This document shows, in pieces, positions 27,446 through 35,161 of a stretch of DNA of 64,000 bases. The position numbers and the translations under genes were made by a program. This DNA is from Streptomyces sp. SID12488 (GTDB lineage: Bacteria; Actinomycetota; Actinomycetes; Streptomycetales; Streptomycetaceae): the NCBI RefSeq assembly GCF_010548275.1, contig NZ_JAAGLT010000036.1:31156-95155 (forward strand), in the 5' to 3' direction. The notes below the pieces were generated by a model, which did not search any database, had not been told where the DNA came from, and saw nothing but the letters and a program-made list of their open reading frames with translations. Within the stretch, counting starts at the first letter, position 1. Every line of letters begins with the position of its first letter.

Positions 27446-28198
27446 ATGCGTGCACTCCGAATACTCCTCATCGTCGCCGTCATCCTCGGTGGCCTCTTCG
27501 TGATCGCCGACCGTGTCGCCGTCGGCTTCGCGGAGGACGAGGTCGCGGACCGCCTCAGGACCAACGAGGGCCTGGCCGCCACCCCGGACGTGTCGATCAA
27601 CGGCTTCCCCTTCCTCACCCAGGTCGCCGGCGGCGAACTCGACGACGTCAAGGTCGGCATCAAGGACTACGAGGCCGCCACCGGAACCTCGGGCCAGAAC
27701 ATCCGCATCGACGACCTCAATGCCCAGATGCGCGACGTCAAGTTCTCCGGCGACTACAGCTCCGCCACCGCGGCCACCGCCACCGGCAGCGCGACCATCA
27801 CGTACGCCGAACTGCTGAAGGCGGCCAAGGCGGCTGAGGCTGCCGAGTCGGGGTCCACGGAGGTGGTCCCGGGTGTGACCGCCTCGGTCGTGGGGCTGTC
27901 CGACGGCGGCAACGGAAAGATCAAGGTCGCGGTCGAGGCGACGGTGCTCGGCAAGAAGCTGCCGAAGCCGGTGTCGGTCCTCAGCACGGTCACGATCGAG
28001 GCCGACACGGTGAAGGTGAAGGCGGACTCCCTGCCCAACCTGGGCATCCAACTCGCCGACGGCAGGATGCGCACGGTGACGGACTTCCAGCAGAGGATCG
28101 ACGGTCTGCCCGGCGGTATTCTGCTGGACTCGGTCAAGGCGGCGAAGACCGGTGTGGACATCACGGTGAAGGGTTCGAACGTCGGCCTGGCTGGGTAG
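27446..28198 (+). CDS. DUF2993 (LmeA-like) exported protein
   Basis: A 250-residue protein with an N-terminal signal anchor (LRILLIVAVILGGLFVIADR) and a DUF2993 domain (EDEVADRLRTNEGLAATPDV, INGFPFLTQVAGGELDDVKV). The mycobacterial relative LmeA is a lipoprotein-like envelope protein that binds phosphoinositides. This protein probably works at the cell envelope; the ligand is unknown. Confidence 0.87.
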   Translation: MRALRILLIVAVILGGLFVIADRVAVGFAEDEVADRLRTNEGLAATPDVSINGFPFLTQVAGGELDDVKVGIKDYEAATGTSGQNIRIDDLNAQMRDVKFSGDYSSATAATATGSATITYAELLKAAKAAEAAESGSTEVVPGVTASVVGLSDGGNGKIKVAVEATVLGKKLPKPVSVLSTVTIEADTVKVKADSLPNLGIQLADGRMRTVTDFQQRIDGLPGGILLDSVKAAKTGVDITVKGSNVGLAG

Positions 28199-28468
28199 CT
28201 GGCTGGTTGACCGGCGGGGCAGAACACGTCAGGACGCCCCGGACGGGGCCCTCGGGTAGCCCCAGAGTCGCCATCGGGTCGCTGTCGGGTCACCCGCGGG
28301 TCGCCCTCGCGCCGCGTGGGCGTCCAACTGGCGAGACAGCTCCGTCCGTACCGCAGATGTGGCGACGGACGAATCCTCCACCTCCTCGCCCGCGGCCCCG
28401 CAATCACCACGCCCTCCGCCCCTGTATCTCACATCGCGGACGATCGCGTCTCATCATGCGACATGCCG
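28199..28468. other. Non-coding gap upstream of the cysteine leader
   Basis: I see no gene on either strand in this 270-base gap between the DUF2993 stop and the leader-peptide promoter; its frames lack ribosome sites and codon bias. Confidence 0.5.
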
Positions 28469-28498
28469 GTGACATCCCCGGCAATCCGTCCCTACGAT
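28469..28498 (+). promoter_or_regulatory. Promoter of the leader peptide/sulfurtransferase unit
   Basis: A -35-like GTGACA (28469-28474) and a -10 TACGAT (28493-28498) are 18 bases apart; the transcript would begin at or next to the ATG at 28506, giving a leaderless leader-peptide message. Confidence 0.6.
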
Positions 28499-28505
28499 CG
28501 ACGCT

Positions 28506-28586
28506 ATGCAGCGACAGGCGGATCTCACAAAGCGGCGGGCAGTAGACCTGTGCCGCGTGTCCGCCATGCTCTGTCGCCCTTTCTGA
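28506..28586 (+). CDS. Cys-containing leader peptide upstream of sulfurtransferase
   Basis: A 26-residue peptide with two cysteines (RRAVDLCRVSAMLCRPF at its C-terminus). Peptides with the VDLCRVS...LCR pattern are found upstream of sulfur genes in actinobacteria and are thought to couple Cys-tRNA supply to downstream expression. It is followed after 185 bases by a sulfurtransferase gene, and its promoter places the start codon at the transcript 5' end. Regulation by cysteine is inference from this arrangement. Confidence 0.75.
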   Translation: MQRQADLTKRRAVDLCRVSAMLCRPF

Positions 28587-28771
28587 GCGGGAGCGCGCGG
28601 CACCAGCGGCGCACCACCTCCCGCATCCCCGGCGCCCTTCACCCGAGGGCCCTCGTGCGCGAGTCGCGACAGGCCTGACCGCACACGAGCGGGTACGACC
28701 GGGTACGACCGCATTCGTACCCCCTCTGCTTACGCACCACCCCGCCGCAACTGCCCCGGAGGAGAAAAAGC

Positions 28772-29611
28772 ATGAGCCGCAGCGACGTACTGGTAGACGC
28801 CGACTGGGTCGAGGCCAACCTCGACAACGCCGACATCGCCATCGTCGAGGTGGACGAGGACACGTCCGCCTACGAGAAGAACCACATCCGCAACGCCATC
28901 CGGATCGACTGGACCAAGGACCTCCAGGACCCGGTCCGCCGTGACTTCATCGACGAGGAGGGCTTCGAGAAGCTCCTCTCGGCCAAGGGCATCGGCAACG
29001 ACACCCTCGTGATCCTCTACGGCGGCAACAACAACTGGTTCGCCTCGTACGCCTACTGGTACTTCAAGCTGTACGGCCACGACAGCGTCAAGCTGCTCGA
29101 CGGCGGCCGCAAGAAGTGGGAGCTCGACGCCCGCGAGCTGGTCGAGGAGGTCCCGGAGCGGACCGCCACCGTCTACAAGGCGAAGCCGCAGAACAAGTCG
29201 ATCCGCGCCTTCCGCGACGACGTCGTGGCGGCCATCGGCTCGCAGAACCTGGTCGACGTACGCTCGCCCGACGAGTTCAGCGGCAAGCTGCTCGCCCCTG
29301 CCCACCTCCCGCAGGAGCAGTCGCAGCGCCCGGGCCACGTCCCGTCCGCCCGCAACATCCCGTGGTCGAAGAACGCCAACGACGACGGCACCTTCAAGTC
29401 GGACGACGAGCTCAAGGAGCTCTACGCCGACGAGCAGGTCGACCTCGCCAAGGACACCATCGCGTACTGCCGTATCGGTGAGCGTTCCGCGCTCACCTGG
29501 TTCGTCCTGCACGAGCTGCTGGGCGTGGAGAACGTCAAGAACTACGACGGCTCCTGGACCGAGTACGGCTCCCTGGTCGGCGTTCCGATCGAGCTCGGCG
29601 CCAACAAGTAA
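28772..29611 (+). CDS. sseA: Thiosulfate sulfurtransferase (rhodanese)
   Basis: A 279-residue two-domain rhodanese that moves sulfane sulfur from thiosulfate or a related donor. The N-terminal domain is inactive (DWVEANLDNADIAIVEVDED, YGGNNNWFASYAYWYFKLYG); the C-terminal domain carries the active-site loop CRIGER (about residue 234). An excellent ribosome site (GGAGGAG) precedes the ATG. It is cotranscribed with the DUF1416 gene and sits behind the cysteine leader peptide. The gene is often called cysA or sseA. Confidence 0.93.
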   Translation: MSRSDVLVDADWVEANLDNADIAIVEVDEDTSAYEKNHIRNAIRIDWTKDLQDPVRRDFIDEEGFEKLLSAKGIGNDTLVILYGGNNNWFASYAYWYFKLYGHDSVKLLDGGRKKWELDARELVEEVPERTATVYKAKPQNKSIRAFRDDVVAAIGSQNLVDVRSPDEFSGKLLAPAHLPQEQSQRPGHVPSARNIPWSKNANDDGTFKSDDELKELYADEQVDLAKDTIAYCRIGERSALTWFVLHELLGVENVKNYDGSWTEYGSLVGVPIELGANK

Positions 29612-29650
29612 CCCTCGTAGTCAGTCAAGGCCAGAAGGACGGAAACGAAC

Positions 29651-29938
29651 ATGTGTGGAGCGAAGGCCGGCGGCCCGGACGCCTCGACGATCAAGCCCGG
29701 TGAGACCACGATCCAGGGTCAGGTGACCCGCGACGGCGAGCCGGTGGTCGGATACGTCCGCCTCCTCGACTCGACCGGCGAGTTCACCGCCGAGGTCCCG
29801 ACCTCGGCGACCGGGCAGTTCCGCTTCTACGCGGCCGAGGGCACCTGGACCGTCCGCGCCCTCGTCCCGGGCGGCACGGCCGACCGCACGGTCGTCGCCC
29901 AGACGGGCGGCCTCTCCGAGGTCGCCATCGCCGTCTGA
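29651..29938 (+). CDS. sseC: SseC-like DUF1416 protein
   Basis: A 95-residue beta-rich protein (GETTIQGQVTRDGEPVVGYV, FRFYAAEGTWTVRALVPGG). Its MCGAKAGG start with a conserved Cys is a family mark. It always follows the sulfurtransferase gene in actinobacteria and is thought to act in the same sulfur pathway; its exact role is unproven. Confidence 0.9.
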   Translation: MCGAKAGGPDASTIKPGETTIQGQVTRDGEPVVGYVRLLDSTGEFTAEVPTSATGQFRFYAAEGTWTVRALVPGGTADRTVVAQTGGLSEVAIAV

Positions 29939-29962
29939 CAGCACCAGCACCAGCAGCAGTAA

Positions 29963-30013
29963 CCGAAGGGCCGTACTCCTCGATCCCAAGTTCTCGGGGG
30001 TACGGCCCTTCGG
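29963..30013 (+). terminator. Terminator after sseC
   Basis: A perfect 14-base stem (CCGAAGGGCCGTAC) with a 23-base loop lies 24 bases after the sseC stop codon. Confidence 0.8.
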
Positions 30014-30037
30014 CGTGCGCGGAACTACCCTTGACCC

Positions 30038-30298
30038 ATGTACGCGCGACGGCGCCACGCCTACTTCGCCATGATGGGGACGTGCATCGGCCTCTTCGTC
30101 TTGGCCTGGTCGGTCGTACGCCTCTGGTCGATGCCGGTGGCGGTCGGAATGTGCGTGGTGGCGATGGTGATCCCGCCTCTGGCGGCGGTGGTCGCCAACC
30201 GCAGGGGCCCGGACGACCGCTGGTGGGACGACCCGTCCGGCGACACGAGGTCCGACGAGTGGTGGGACGAGCTGGACGGCAAGAAGCGCCGCCAGTAG
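30038..30298 (+). CDS. DUF3099 membrane protein
   Basis: An 86-residue protein with two adjacent hydrophobic segments (AYFAMMGTCIGLFVLAWSVV and PVAVGMCVVAMVIPPLAAVV) and an acidic, Trp-rich tail (RWWDDPSG, DEWWDELDG). Known in actinobacteria as DUF3099; function unknown. Confidence 0.85.
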   Translation: MYARRRHAYFAMMGTCIGLFVLAWSVVRLWSMPVAVGMCVVAMVIPPLAAVVANRRGPDDRWWDDPSGDTRSDEWWDELDGKKRRQ

Positions 30299-30327
30299 CC
30301 GGGAAGGGGTAAGAGAGAAGAGGACCT

Positions 30328-30720
30328 GTGGGGCGTACGAGTGTGTCCACCGTCGTGCTGGACGCACACGACGCACACGAACTGGCCGGCTTCTACTGCC
30401 GCCTCCTCGGCTACGAGATCCGCCGCGAGGAACCCGACTGGGTCCTCATCGGCCCCCCGCCCGGCACCGAGGGCGTCTCCCTCGCCTTCGAGACGGAACG
30501 CGCGTACGTCCCGCCCGTCTGGCCCACCAGAGACCCCGGTGACCAGCAGATGATGCTTCACCTGGACATCGAGGTCGACGACCTGGAAGGGGAGACGGCG
30601 CGGGCGGTGTCCGAGGGAGCCAGACTCCACGGCCACCAGCCCCAGGACGACGTACGCGTACTGCTGGACCCGGCGGGCCACCCGTTCTGCCTGTGGACCG
30701 AGGAAGAGCAGGAGAGGTAG
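30328..30720 (+). CDS. VOC-family protein (glyoxalase-like)
   Basis: A 130-residue single-module VOC protein: STVVLDAHDAHELAGFYCRL at the start, MMLHLDIEVDDLE in the middle, and LLDPAGHPFCLW at the end with the metal-ligand-like His and Glu positions. Typical members bind metal or small ligands or confer drug resistance; the substrate is unknown. Confidence 0.85.
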   Translation: MGRTSVSTVVLDAHDAHELAGFYCRLLGYEIRREEPDWVLIGPPPGTEGVSLAFETERAYVPPVWPTRDPGDQQMMLHLDIEVDDLEGETARAVSEGARLHGHQPQDDVRVLLDPAGHPFCLWTEEEQER

Positions 30721-30756
30721 GAAGAGCGGGAAGAGAGACCGAGTCGCCGTCGCCGT

Positions 30757-30782
30757 CTTGGTATCAGTACTTGGTATCAGTA
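30757..30782. repeat. 13-base duplication over the DsrE stop codon
   Basis: CTTGGTATCAGTA occurs twice in tandem. On the minus strand the copies carry the DsrE-family stop codon, so the duplication leaves a second in-line TGA just downstream. Confidence 0.75.
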
Positions 30783-31139
30783 GACGAGCGCCTGCGTCCC
30801 GTCCGCCATCGCTTCCTGGACGAAGAGCTGCGCCCCCGCGATCCGTACGCCCTCGATGACGTCCTTCTCGGTGATGTCACGCCGGGCCGCGCACTGGGTG
30901 CAGAGGGTGAGGCGGCCTGCCGCGAGGATCGAGTCGATCAGGTCGGGCAGCGGCGCGGCATGCGGCAGCTCGAACTCGGCGGCCCGCCCCGGCAGCGCGA
31001 ACCAGGCCGACTCCCCGGTCAGCCACAGGGACACCTCAACCCCGCTGGCCACGGCCACCGGCGCCACCGTGAACGCCTGCGAGCAGCGCTCGGGGGCATC
31101 GGCCCCCGCCGTCACCTTGATCACGAGCTTCTTCGCCAT
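30777..31139 (-). CDS. DsrE-family protein
   Basis: A 120-residue protein with the DsrE fold: LVIKVTAGADAPERCSQAFT, VSLWLTGESAWFALPG and LTLCTQCAARRDI, which includes the conserved Cys pair CTQC. DsrE-type proteins transfer sulfur or are peripheral to sulfur pathways; with the sulfurtransferase genes close by, a sulfur role is plausible. It is divergent from the three-gene membrane operon. Confidence 0.85.
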   Translation of the reverse strand: MAKKLVIKVTAGADAPERCSQAFTVAPVAVASGVEVSLWLTGESAWFALPGRAAEFELPHAAPLPDLIDSILAAGRLTLCTQCAARRDITEKDVIEGVRIAGAQLFVQEAMADGTQALVY

Positions 31140-31252
31140 GGCCGCATCGTAGGCCGGACGGTAGTCCGAATCGTAATCAACTCTCTTACAACTCTGGGTG
31201 TGGCCCGTGGGTCTCCTGTGCGCGCGGACACGAAGTCCGTGCGTCATGTTGC

Positions 31253-32050
31253 GTGGGGGATGTCTTGGAAGTACCCGAAGTGCCCGTGGCGGCAGACGCA
31301 CCGGTGGCACTGGTAGCGCCCGACCTGCTGCCCGAAGTACCCGCGCGTCGGCGTGGGCGTACGACTCTGTTGATCGCCACGGCGGCCGTGCTGGGCCTCG
31401 TCGCCGGTACCTGTGCCGGGTATCTCGTGCAGGCGGACCGTGAGCCGACCAAGCTGCCCGCCCTCTCGCAGCCGGTGCTCGCACAGGCCGAGGGCGAGGG
31501 GCCCGAGCCGCTGTCGGCCGCGCAGGACCGGCGGGTGAAGACCGACGGTGACCTGCGGAAGCTGCTGCTGAGGAAGCCCAGGGGGGCCAAGGACGCCGAC
31601 TGGCTGGAGCGTACCGACGGCTGGCTGAGCATCGCCGACTACGCCGACACCTACACCGCGCCGGGCGACAAGTTCGTCAGCCTGGCCAATGACGAGTTCC
31701 GGCGGGCGGCCGTCGTCGGCTGGGAGGTCGGCACCACGTACAACGTGGAGATCCGGCTGGTCCAGTTCCGGCAGGACGACAGGATGTCGGCCGCCGACGC
31801 CAACGCCGACAGCCAGGAGTGGGCCGAGAGCGAGCGCGGCACCGACAGCTGGACCGTCCCCGGCACCGGGAACGGCATGGCATACGTCCACACCCGGCCG
31901 GACACCGAGCCCGGATACGTTCCGCGGTACTCGGCCGAGGCGTACGCCCGGCGTGGGGACGTCGCGATGGAGATCTGGGTCTACGGCAGCAAACCGATCT
32001 CCAAGAAGACGATCATGGATCTGGCCGAGCGGCAGATGGGGCGACTGTGA
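31253..32050 (+). CDS. Membrane-anchored protein, paralogue 1 of 3
   Basis: A 265-residue protein with a Pro/Val/Ala-rich cytoplasmic head, one membrane segment (TTLLIATAAVLGLVAGTCAG, about residues 37-58) and an extracytoplasmic domain with KTDGDLRKLLL, LERTDGWLSIADYADTY, and a C-terminal GDVAMEIWVYGSKPISKKTI. It shares this plan with the next two genes, which overlap it in an ATGA/GTGA chain. The GTG at 31253 is the longest start; no clear ribosome site was found. Family unknown. Confidence 0.8.
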   Translation: MGDVLEVPEVPVAADAPVALVAPDLLPEVPARRRGRTTLLIATAAVLGLVAGTCAGYLVQADREPTKLPALSQPVLAQAEGEGPEPLSAAQDRRVKTDGDLRKLLLRKPRGAKDADWLERTDGWLSIADYADTYTAPGDKFVSLANDEFRRAAVVGWEVGTTYNVEIRLVQFRQDDRMSAADANADSQEWAESERGTDSWTVPGTGNGMAYVHTRPDTEPGYVPRYSAEAYARRGDVAMEIWVYGSKPISKKTIMDLAERQMGRL

Positions 32051-32862
32051 GCGGGCACGAGACGACAGAGCACGAGGCGCCGGAGGCGGAGCCGGTCGTG
32101 CCGGCCCCCAAGCCCGTCCGGCGCGGGCGCGGGCGCGTCGCGACCGTCACTGGGTCCGTGCTTCTGGCCGGGGCGCTGGTCGCCGGTGTGGCCTGCACGG
32201 TGGTGACCGTGCGGGACGCCGACCGGGACGCGGGCGCCGCGGCGTGGAAGTTCCCGAAGACCAAGGTCGAGGAGGAGAAGGCGACGGCCCAGCGCGGGCT
32301 CTCCGATCTGCTCCTGCCGTACGGCGGCGACGCCTGGGTGCAGGGGCCCGACATCGCGGAGTTCGGCTCCGACGCGCGGCTCAGCGGGGCCCAGGCCACG
32401 GCGCTGCGGAAGGAGTCGGTGAGCGGTCTGCCCCGAACCCAGCGTGAGCAACTGGAGAAGGTGATCGACCGCCAGCGCATCAAGGGCATGGCGATGCGCA
32501 GCTACTTCAGTCAGGACTCGTTCGGCTACCGGACCGACGACATCTATGCCGTGAGCATCGTGCTCTCCCAGATGGAGGACCGAGCCGCGGTCCGCGCGAG
32601 CGCGACGGCCCAGAACAGGTTCCTCGGCGCTCTGGACACCTTCCGCAAGGGCCCGAAGGTCAAGGGCCACGAGAACGCTCAGTGCTTCCGACTGCCCGGG
32701 GACGACGACGAGGCTCTCGACATGGCGCTCTGCTCCGGCTACGTGGGAGACGTCCTGGTCACGGCCACGGCGTACGGTGCGAAGCCGCTCGACACCGAGG
32801 GCGTCGCGAGTCTGCTGAGCATCCAACTCGACCGTATAGATGAGCCGGGGGAAGCCGTATGA
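32047..32862 (+). CDS. Membrane-anchored protein, paralogue 2 of 3
   Basis: A 271-residue relative of the preceding gene: an Arg/Pro-rich head, one membrane segment (VTGSVLLAGALVAGVACTVV, about 33-54), and an extracytoplasmic domain starting with the shared motif AAAWKFPKTKVE. Two cysteines (NAQCFRLPG, DMALCSGYVG) may form a disulfide. Its GTG start overlaps the previous stop by four bases. Function unknown. Confidence 0.82.
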   Translation: MSGHETTEHEAPEAEPVVPAPKPVRRGRGRVATVTGSVLLAGALVAGVACTVVTVRDADRDAGAAAWKFPKTKVEEEKATAQRGLSDLLLPYGGDAWVQGPDIAEFGSDARLSGAQATALRKESVSGLPRTQREQLEKVIDRQRIKGMAMRSYFSQDSFGYRTDDIYAVSIVLSQMEDRAAVRASATAQNRFLGALDTFRKGPKVKGHENAQCFRLPGDDDEALDMALCSGYVGDVLVTATAYGAKPLDTEGVASLLSIQLDRIDEPGEAV

Positions 32863-33782
32863 CCGAGCCGCCACACGTTATTGACCAGCCGGCACCCGGA
32901 CCTGAACCGGTGTCGGTGTCGGTGTCGGGACCGGAGAGCATCGGCGAGCCGTCAGCGGCCGTCACCCCGGTCCAGACGTCCGCCGTCAGTGAGCCCCAGC
33001 CCCTCTCCCCTCCGGCCAAGGGGCGCCGGGTTCTGCCCGCCCTGCTGCGCTGGACCGCTGCCCTCGCCGTCTTCGCCGCGGCCGGGACGGCGACGGCGTA
33101 CGGGATCGCGGGGATGGAGCGCACGGACGTACCAGGACTGGCCACGCAGTCGGACGGGCGCTGGGACTTTCCCCGGCTCGTCAAGCCGCCGCTGCCGTCC
33201 GGCAGCCCCGGTCCCTTCGCCGTCGGCAACGTGGTCGGCGCCCACTACGCCGATCTGCGCGCCCTCCTCCTGCCCGCCCCCGAGGGAGCGACGGAGGACA
33301 GGGCACTGCGCGGCTCGGACGGCTGGCTGGCGGCGAAGGACTACCTGGCGGAGTACCCGGTGAAGGAGGAACGGGACGAGCTGGGCCAGAAGCTCGTGGA
33401 CAGCGGCCTGCGGCACATCGCGGCCCGTGGCTGGACCACCCCGGACGGCACCCGGACTCGTATCTATCTGCTCCAGTTCGACACGGCGAACGTCGTGTCG
33501 ACGGAGTTCGCCAGCGTCGCCGTCGCCTACGCCACCCCGACCTACCAGATACGCGATGCCGCCGATGTCGTCTACGACGAGGACTTCCCGGAGTCCGCCG
33601 CGGTCACGCGGGTCGCCCGCACCGCCTACGTCGAGACGAAGCCGTACGGCGCCGAGCAGGTACGGCAGGCCTATGTCACAGCCGGGGACGTCTTCGCGGT
33701 GATCCTCCAGTCCCGCAAGGGAACCGCGGAGCCCGTCCCGTTCCAGCAGACGGTGGTCCTGCAGAGCCAGCTGCTCGGCTGA
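32859..33782 (+). CDS. Membrane-anchored protein, paralogue 3 of 3
   Basis: A 307-residue relative: a ~58-residue Pro/Ser/Val-rich head, a membrane segment (LRWTAALAVFAAAGTATAYG), and an extracytoplasmic domain with WDFPRLVKPPLP, GSDGWLAAKDYLAEY and RIYLLQFDTANVV, echoing DGWLSIADYADTY and IRLVQFRQDDR of paralogue 1. It begins with ATGA overlapping the previous gene, so all three are coupled. A terminator follows. Function unknown. Confidence 0.83.
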   Translation: MTEPPHVIDQPAPGPEPVSVSVSGPESIGEPSAAVTPVQTSAVSEPQPLSPPAKGRRVLPALLRWTAALAVFAAAGTATAYGIAGMERTDVPGLATQSDGRWDFPRLVKPPLPSGSPGPFAVGNVVGAHYADLRALLLPAPEGATEDRALRGSDGWLAAKDYLAEYPVKEERDELGQKLVDSGLRHIAARGWTTPDGTRTRIYLLQFDTANVVSTEFASVAVAYATPTYQIRDAADVVYDEDFPESAAVTRVARTAYVETKPYGAEQVRQAYVTAGDVFAVILQSRKGTAEPVPFQQTVVLQSQLLG

Positions 33783-33817
33783 GGGCGGCGCCCCGACCGT
33801 TCCGACACCTGGCCGAG

Positions 33818-33858
33818 AGAGCCGGGCCCCGGCCGCGTAAGCTTGGGCCCGGCTCTTG
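33818..33858 (+). terminator. Terminator after the three-gene membrane operon
   Basis: A perfect 12-base stem (AGAGCCGGGCCC) with a 15-base loop and a short TTG tail follows the third paralogue by 35 bases. Confidence 0.8.
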
Positions 33859-33889
33859 TGCACACAACCGATCGTCCGAGGAGCACCCC

Positions 33890-33991
33890 GTGCTTGAGGC
33901 ATTCTTCGAAGCTCTGCTGGTTCTGGTCGCCGTCGGCGTTCTCGCCTTCGCCGGTCTGACGGTCAAGAAGCTGTACCAGGGCCAGCGCTGA
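33890..33991 (+). CDS. Small single-pass membrane protein
   Basis: A 33-residue protein: an acidic start (MLEAFFEA), a strongly hydrophobic segment (LLVLVAVGVLAFAGLTV), and a basic end (KKLYQGQR). GAGGAG lies eight bases before the GTG. The charge pattern predicts one membrane helix with the C-terminus inside. It directly precedes the nitrobindin-like gene (34-base gap). Function unknown. Confidence 0.7.
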   Translation: MLEAFFEALLVLVAVGVLAFAGLTVKKLYQGQR

Positions 33992-34025
33992 CCCCCGCCA
34001 CCAGGAATCGCAGGAAACGCAGCTC

Positions 34026-34601
34026 ATGATCGAGATCCCGTCCGACCTCCACAAGGACCTTCTGCCGCTCGTCTTCCTGGTCGGTGAGTGGGCCGGCGCG
34101 GGGGTCTACGACTTCCCCGGCGAGGAGAAGTGCAACTTCGGGCAGGAGGTCACCTTCACGCACGACGGACGGGACTTCCTGGAGTACCACTCCCACTCGT
34201 GGGTGCTGGACGCCGACGGCAACAAGGTCCGGCCCCTGGAGTCCGAGTCCGGCTACTGGCGGGTCGACGCCGACCGCAAGGTCGAGGTCGTCATGGTCCG
34301 CCAGGACGGTGTCGTCGAGGTCTGGTACGGCGAGCTGGCCGCCAAGAAGCCGCAGATCGACATCGTGACCGACGCCGTGGCGCGGACGGCGGCCTCGGGG
34401 CCGTACACCGGCGGCAAGCGGCTCTACGGGTACGTGCACAGCGACCTCATGTGGGTCGGCGAGAAGCAGACCCCGGACGTCGAGCTGCGCCCGTACATGT
34501 CGGCGCACCTGAAGAAGGTCGTCACCCCGGAGGACGTCGAACGCTGGGCGAAGGACCTGCCGGACGACATGCCGGACGACGGCATCGCGTTCTTCAAGTA
34601 A
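34026..34601 (+). CDS. Nitrobindin-like (FABP/DUF1794) protein
   Basis: A 191-residue beta-barrel protein of the nitrobindin family, which binds heme b and in known members handles nitric oxide or peroxynitrite. The family mark GEWAGAGVYDFPGEE is near residue 20, and the proximal His is probably that of YMSAHLKKV near residue 160. The C-terminal extension DDMPDDGIAFFK is common in Streptomyces. It sits between a small membrane protein and nur. Confidence 0.88.
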   Translation: MIEIPSDLHKDLLPLVFLVGEWAGAGVYDFPGEEKCNFGQEVTFTHDGRDFLEYHSHSWVLDADGNKVRPLESESGYWRVDADRKVEVVMVRQDGVVEVWYGELAAKKPQIDIVTDAVARTAASGPYTGGKRLYGYVHSDLMWVGEKQTPDVELRPYMSAHLKKVVTPEDVERWAKDLPDDMPDDGIAFFK

Positions 34602-34653
34602 ACCCGGCAAGTAGATCCGGCAAGTGGATCCAGCGAGTAGACCCGGCAAGTAG
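34602..34653. repeat. 13-base tandem repeat, four copies
   Basis: Four head-to-tail units of about 13 bases (consensus ACCCGGCAAGTAG; the second and third differ at two to three positions) fill the gap between the nitrobindin-like gene and nur, ending just before the probable -10 of nur. Copy-number change would alter spacing upstream of nur. Confidence 0.85.
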
Positions 34654-34668
34654 TCCTAGACTCGTGGT

Positions 34669-35151
34669 GTGGTGAGCACCGACTGGAAAAGTGATCTGCG
34701 GCAGCGCGGTTACCGGCTGACCCCGCAACGCCAGCTTGTCCTCGAAGCCGTGGACACCCTTGAGCACGCGACCCCCGACGACATCCTCGTGGAAGTGAGG
34801 AGGACGGCGTCGGGGGTCAACATTTCCACGGTCTACCGGACCCTGGAGCTGCTGGAGGAGCTGGATCTGGTCAGCCATGCCCACCTCGGGCACGGCGCGC
34901 CGACGTACCACCTCGCCGACCGGCACCACCACATCCATCTGGTCTGCCGCGACTGCGAGAACGTGATCGAGACGGATGTCGCCGTCGCCGCGGACTTCAC
35001 CGCCAAGCTGCGCGAGGACTTCGGGTTCGAGACCGACATGAAGCACTTCGCGATCTTCGGGCGCTGCAAGGACTGCGCGCGGAAGGCCGCGGCCGGTGAG
35101 GTCGCAGAGCCGGATCCTGCCTCGGCCAAGGTTTCAACTACCGAGTCGTAG
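34669..35151 (+). CDS. nur: Nickel-responsive Fur-family regulator
   Basis: A 160-residue metalloregulator that in Streptomyces represses nickel uptake and the Fe superoxide dismutase when nickel is present. The winged helix is at about 15-75 (LTPQRQLVLEAVDTLEHATP, ISTVYRTLELLEEL). All seven metal ligands described for Nur are present at the published numbers: His33, 86, 88 and 90 (M-site) and His70, 72 and 126 (Ni-site); CRDC and CKDC motifs are also present. This numbering supports the GTG at 34669. A TAGACT box six bases before it suggests a leaderless message. Confidence 0.93.
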   Translation: MVSTDWKSDLRQRGYRLTPQRQLVLEAVDTLEHATPDDILVEVRRTASGVNISTVYRTLELLEELDLVSHAHLGHGAPTYHLADRHHHIHLVCRDCENVIETDVAVAADFTAKLREDFGFETDMKHFAIFGRCKDCARKAAAGEVAEPDPASAKVSTTES

Positions 35152-35161
35152 GCTTGTCCCC

